A stretch of DNA of 64,000 bases from an uncultured Bacteroidales bacterium. GTDB lineage: Bacteria; Bacteroidota; Bacteroidia; Bacteroidales; Paludibacteraceae. Positions 61,652-64,000 of this stretch are shown piece after piece. The notes beneath the pieces were generated by a model that ran no database searches, had not been told where the DNA came from, and saw nothing but the letters and a program-made list of their open reading frames with translations. Position 1 is the stretch's first letter, and each line of letters starts with the position of its first letter. The DNA lies in contig CALUKG010000002.1 of NCBI GenBank assembly GCA_944321155.1, forward strand, positions 1 to 64,000. The letters are read 5' to 3'. Both the position numbers and the translations under genes were made by a program.

Positions 61652-63640
61652 TTATTCAACTTTGGCTTTTTTGCAATCGTAGATAAAGTAGAGGCAAAGC
61701 AATACATACATCACCAGTGCCAACCATTGTCCTCCGTTGCTTTGTGCCCATGCGGTTTGATAAACGTCAACACCGGCAAACTTCATGGCGGCGCTCACTA
61801 CGCCCATCAATGCACCACCGGCAATGAAGCCTGATGCTATCAATGTACCTTTCTCTTGGCGTGCATTGTTCAGTTTGGCGTCCTTGCTGCGTGTGCTTAC
61901 ATACCAGCTGATGAATCCGCCCACCAAAAGCGGAGCATTCAGTTCCATAGGAATAAACATACCCAAGGCAAATGCTAAGGCTGGCACTTTGAAGATGGTC
62001 AATATAACGGCAAGCAATGCACCTATACCATAGAGAATCCATGGTGCACCGGCACCCGACATCAACGGGTCAATCACAGCAGCCATGGCGTTGGCTTGCG
62101 GAGCTACCAAGGCATTCTCACCTGTAAATCCGTAAGTCTTGTTCAATATCATAATCACACCGCCCACAGTGGCAGCCGATACCAGTGTGCCCAGGAATTT
62201 CCAGGTTTCCTGTTTGGCAGGGGTCGTACCAATCCAGTAACCGATTTTCAGGTCAGTGATAAATCCGCCAGCCATACTCAATGCGGTACATACTACACCA
62301 CCGATAATCGTGGAAGCCACGATACCGGCAGTTCCTTTCAGTCCAACGGCAACCATAATCACGGAAGCCAAAATAAGCGTCATCAGTGTCATACCCGATA
62401 CAGGGTTTGTTCCTACAATGGCAATAGCATTGGCAGCAACCGTTGTAAACAGAAACGCAATCACGGCAACAACTAAAATACCCACTATGGCATGCATCAG
62501 ATTATCTACCACACCTAAATAGAAGAAGATAAAGGTGGCAACCAAGGCGATGATAATGCCGAATACGATGATTTTCATCGAAATGTCACGTTGCGTGCGC
62601 GATACTTGTACTGCTGCGTTCGATTTGCCGCGCATCTCTCTTCCGGCAAGCCCGATGGCGCTCTTGATAATGCCCCATGATTTGATAATGCCAATGATAC
62701 CGGCCATGGCAATACCTCCAATACCGATATGGCGTCCGAAGGTGGTGAATATTTCTTCAGGGGTCATGCTGGCCATAACTCCGTCAAAGGTCGGGTTCAA
62801 TACCATAAGGGTCTCTTGTCCGAATGCAGGGAAAAGTGGCACTAATACAAACCATACCAAAGCCGAACCGGCACAGATAATGGCAGCGTATTTTAGTCCC
62901 ACAATAAAGCCCAGACCCAATACGGCGGCACCCACATTGATTTTAAATACTAATTTGGCCTTGTCGGCTATCATCTCTCCAAAAGGCAGAATGCGGGTAG
63001 AGAAAGTTTCACTCCATGTACCGAATGTGGCAACCAGGAAATCATACAATCCGCCAATCAGTCCGGCAAACAGCAGAGGCTTGGCTTGGCTGCCTCCCTT
63101 TTCGCCCGACACTAATACTTGCGTAGTGGCTGTAGCTTCGGGGAAAGGATATTTGCCGTGCATGTCGCTCACAAAGTATTTTCTGAACGGAATAAGGAAC
63201 AGGATACCCAACACACCACCCAGCAATGAGCTGAGGAATACCTGCATAAAGCTCACTGTCAAATCAGGATGTTTGGCTTGCAAAATATACAGGGCAGGCA
63301 ATGTAAAGATAGCACCTGCTACAATCACACCTGAGCTTGCACCGATAGATTGGATAATCACATTTTCGCCTAAGGCGTTTTTACGTTTGGAAGCACTTGA
63401 AAGTCCTACTGCAATGATGGCAATAGGGATGGCGGCTTCAAATACCTGTCCCACTTTCAATCCCAGATAGGCGGCTGCGGCTGAAAACAATATGGCCATC
63501 AGCAAGCCAATACCTACTGAGCGGAAATTGACCTCAGGATAATTCTTGTCAGGCGATAAAATAGGCTTGTACACCTCGCCCGGCTTTAATTCCCTTCCGG
63601 CATTTTCCGGAAGACCCGTCACTTTTTCTTCTTGTTCCAT
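61652..63640 (-). CDS. OPT family oligopeptide transporter
   Basis: A 662-residue inner-membrane proton-coupled importer of short peptides (or metal chelates). About 14-16 membrane helices. Family features: NFRSVGIGLLMAILFSAAAAYLGLKVGQVFEAAIP (in part), GENVIIQSIGASSG, KYPFPEATATTQVLVSGEKGG, and the C-terminal VPALAFALGMFIPMELNAPLLVGGFISW (in part). The composition yields long antisense frames with no independent support. Followed immediately by the TatD-like gene. No convincing promoter consensus was located upstream. Confidence 0.93.
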   Translation of the reverse strand: MEQEEKVTGLPENAGRELKPGEVYKPILSPDKNYPEVNFRSVGIGLLMAILFSAAAAYLGLKVGQVFEAAIPIAIIAVGLSSASKRKNALGENVIIQSIGASSGVIVAGAIFTLPALYILQAKHPDLTVSFMQVFLSSLLGGVLGILFLIPFRKYFVSDMHGKYPFPEATATTQVLVSGEKGGSQAKPLLFAGLIGGLYDFLVATFGTWSETFSTRILPFGEMIADKAKLVFKINVGAAVLGLGFIVGLKYAAIICAGSALVWFVLVPLFPAFGQETLMVLNPTFDGVMASMTPEEIFTTFGRHIGIGGIAMAGIIGIIKSWGIIKSAIGLAGREMRGKSNAAVQVSRTQRDISMKIIVFGIIIALVATFIFFYLGVVDNLMHAIVGILVVAVIAFLFTTVAANAIAIVGTNPVSGMTLMTLILASVIMVAVGLKGTAGIVASTIIGGVVCTALSMAGGFITDLKIGYWIGTTPAKQETWKFLGTLVSAATVGGVIMILNKTYGFTGENALVAPQANAMAAVIDPLMSGAGAPWILYGIGALLAVILTIFKVPALAFALGMFIPMELNAPLLVGGFISWYVSTRSKDAKLNNARQEKGTLIASGFIAGGALMGVVSAAMKFAGVDVYQTAWAQSNGGQWLALVMYVLLCLYFIYDCKKAKVE

Positions 63641-63757
63641 AAATGAATCTTGTTAGTTGTTTAAATTATTGTTTGGTTCTATATTTCCCTTTTTGGTTTA
63701 TATATTAGATACTTAAGGCCGAAAAAATGGAAGAACTTTGAGAAAAATGCCTAAATG

Positions 63758-63789
63758 CTTGCAAGTTTGCTCATTTCTTCCTACCTTTG
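63758..63789 (+). promoter_or_regulatory. Promoter of the tRNA gene
   Basis: -33-like CTTG at 63758-63761 and -7 TACCTTTG at 63782-63789, 20-bp spacing. Confidence 0.65.
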
Positions 63790-63832
63790 CAACCGCTTTG
63801 CAAATATAAGATATTTTTTCTTCAATGCAAGC

Positions 63833-63906
63833 GGTCCTATAGCTCAGTTGGTTAGAGCACCTGACTCATAATCAGGGGGTCCTTGGTTCAAGCCCAAGTG
63901 GGACCA
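63833..63906 (+). tRNA. tRNA with CAU anticodon (Met or Ile2)
   Basis: 74 nt folding as a complete cloverleaf: acceptor ggtccta / tgggacc, D arm gctcagttggttagagc, anticodon stem cctga / tcagg with loop ctcataa (CAU), variable ggggtc, T arm cttgg ttcaagc ccaag, discriminator A. No CCA is encoded (cac follows). The CAU anticodon could be elongator tRNA-Met or tRNA-Ile2 with lysidine; I cannot separate them with certainty. It is not an initiator by its paired first acceptor base pair. Confidence 0.93.
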
Positions 63907-63915
63907 CACACAATC

Positions 63916-63948
63916 AAGCACTTACATCACGATGTAGGTGCTTTTTTT
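63916..63948 (+). terminator. Terminator after the tRNA
   Basis: aagcacttacatc / gatgtaggtgctt 13-bp stem (one G-T pair) followed by seven T. Confidence 0.9.
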
Positions 63949-63955
63949 ATCCCAA

Positions 63956-63963
63956 TATCTTTG
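63956..63963 (+). promoter_or_regulatory. -7 element for a gene beyond the window
   Basis: TATCTTTG immediately after the tRNA terminator. No start codon for a convincing gene follows before the window ends. Confidence 0.5.
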
Positions 63964-64000
63964 CGAGAGACAAAGAGAAAAACGCCCCAAAATCCTGGAT

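Noticed and set aside
62535-63470. 311-codon frame antisense to the OPT transporter
   Set aside because: It mirrors a hydrophobic membrane protein gene; such genes routinely produce long Pro/Thr-rich antisense frames. No promoter, domain or neighbour supports it.

Overview
The window looks like a chromosome segment of a gut-type Bacteroidales bacterium (Bacteroides/Phocaeicola-like). The evidence is an AT-rich sequence, many promoters of the Bacteroidetes form TTTG-N19/20-TAnnTTTG, weak or absent Shine-Dalgarno sites, TonB-dependent receptors with carboxypeptidase-like N-terminal domains, Bacteroidetes-restricted families (DUF2851, DUF3857 proteins, FtsL-like protein, PorZ-like propeller, His-rich 'LRAPP' protein), and a meso-DAP type MurE. 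No species can be named from sequence alone. No prophage, complete insertion sequence, CRISPR array or rRNA operon was seen. There is one tRNA.

Layout. 1-1837: 3' end of a GLUG-repeat surface protein, then guanine deaminase. 2189-7220: polysaccharide deacetylase, DUF2851 protein, Ig-like lipoprotein and OmpA-family porin. 7441-9843: thiL, pyrH, frr. 10077-17552: topoisomerase IV A subunit (parC), a 56-residue membrane protein, a MATE pump and polA. 17554-25765: DUF3857 protein, DUF3089 lipoprotein, mannose-1-phosphate guanylyltransferase, a small membrane protein, mutL, a second MATE pump and a cytidylate-kinase-like protein. 25836-27257 (minus): thioesterase then aroB. 27258-27777: a gene-poor stretch with two facing promoters and a short terminated transcript. 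27778-32203: mdh, methyltransferase, gamma-carbonic anhydrase, LMW phosphatase, thioredoxin and two unknown small proteins. 32501-33406 (minus): CDF metal exporter. 33604-36536: rdgB and a PorZ-like protein. 36745-36924: a 180-bp MITE-like palindromic element. 36943-41876: partial dcw cluster (rsmH, ftsL-like, ftsI, murE). 42258-46948 (minus): five-gene run of OM barrel protein, SPOR protein, folE, lamin-tail protein and miaA.

The accessory-looking part is 47317-61016. It holds an OmpR-family response regulator and histidine kinase that I interpret as PhoB/PhoR. A minus-strand operon follows: a His-rich small membrane protein, a TonB receptor with a CQNC motif, and a hemerythrin-LuxR fusion regulator. 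A lipoprotein and an SDR enzyme come next. The last part is a cluster of TonB receptor, beta-helix lipoprotein and acid-phosphatase-like metallophosphoesterase. The response regulator, the second TonB receptor and the beta-helix gene are each preceded by an 11-bp-period TGTAAT/TGTAAC direct repeat that looks like a Pho box. In the last two the repeat sits exactly 10 bp before the -7 element. The window therefore appears to contain both a phosphate-responsive regulator and a scavenging locus it controls. It ends with TatD (C-terminally short), an OPT oligopeptide transporter and a tRNA with a CAU anticodon.

Functions are assigned from recognisable motifs and remembered family features. No database search was possible.
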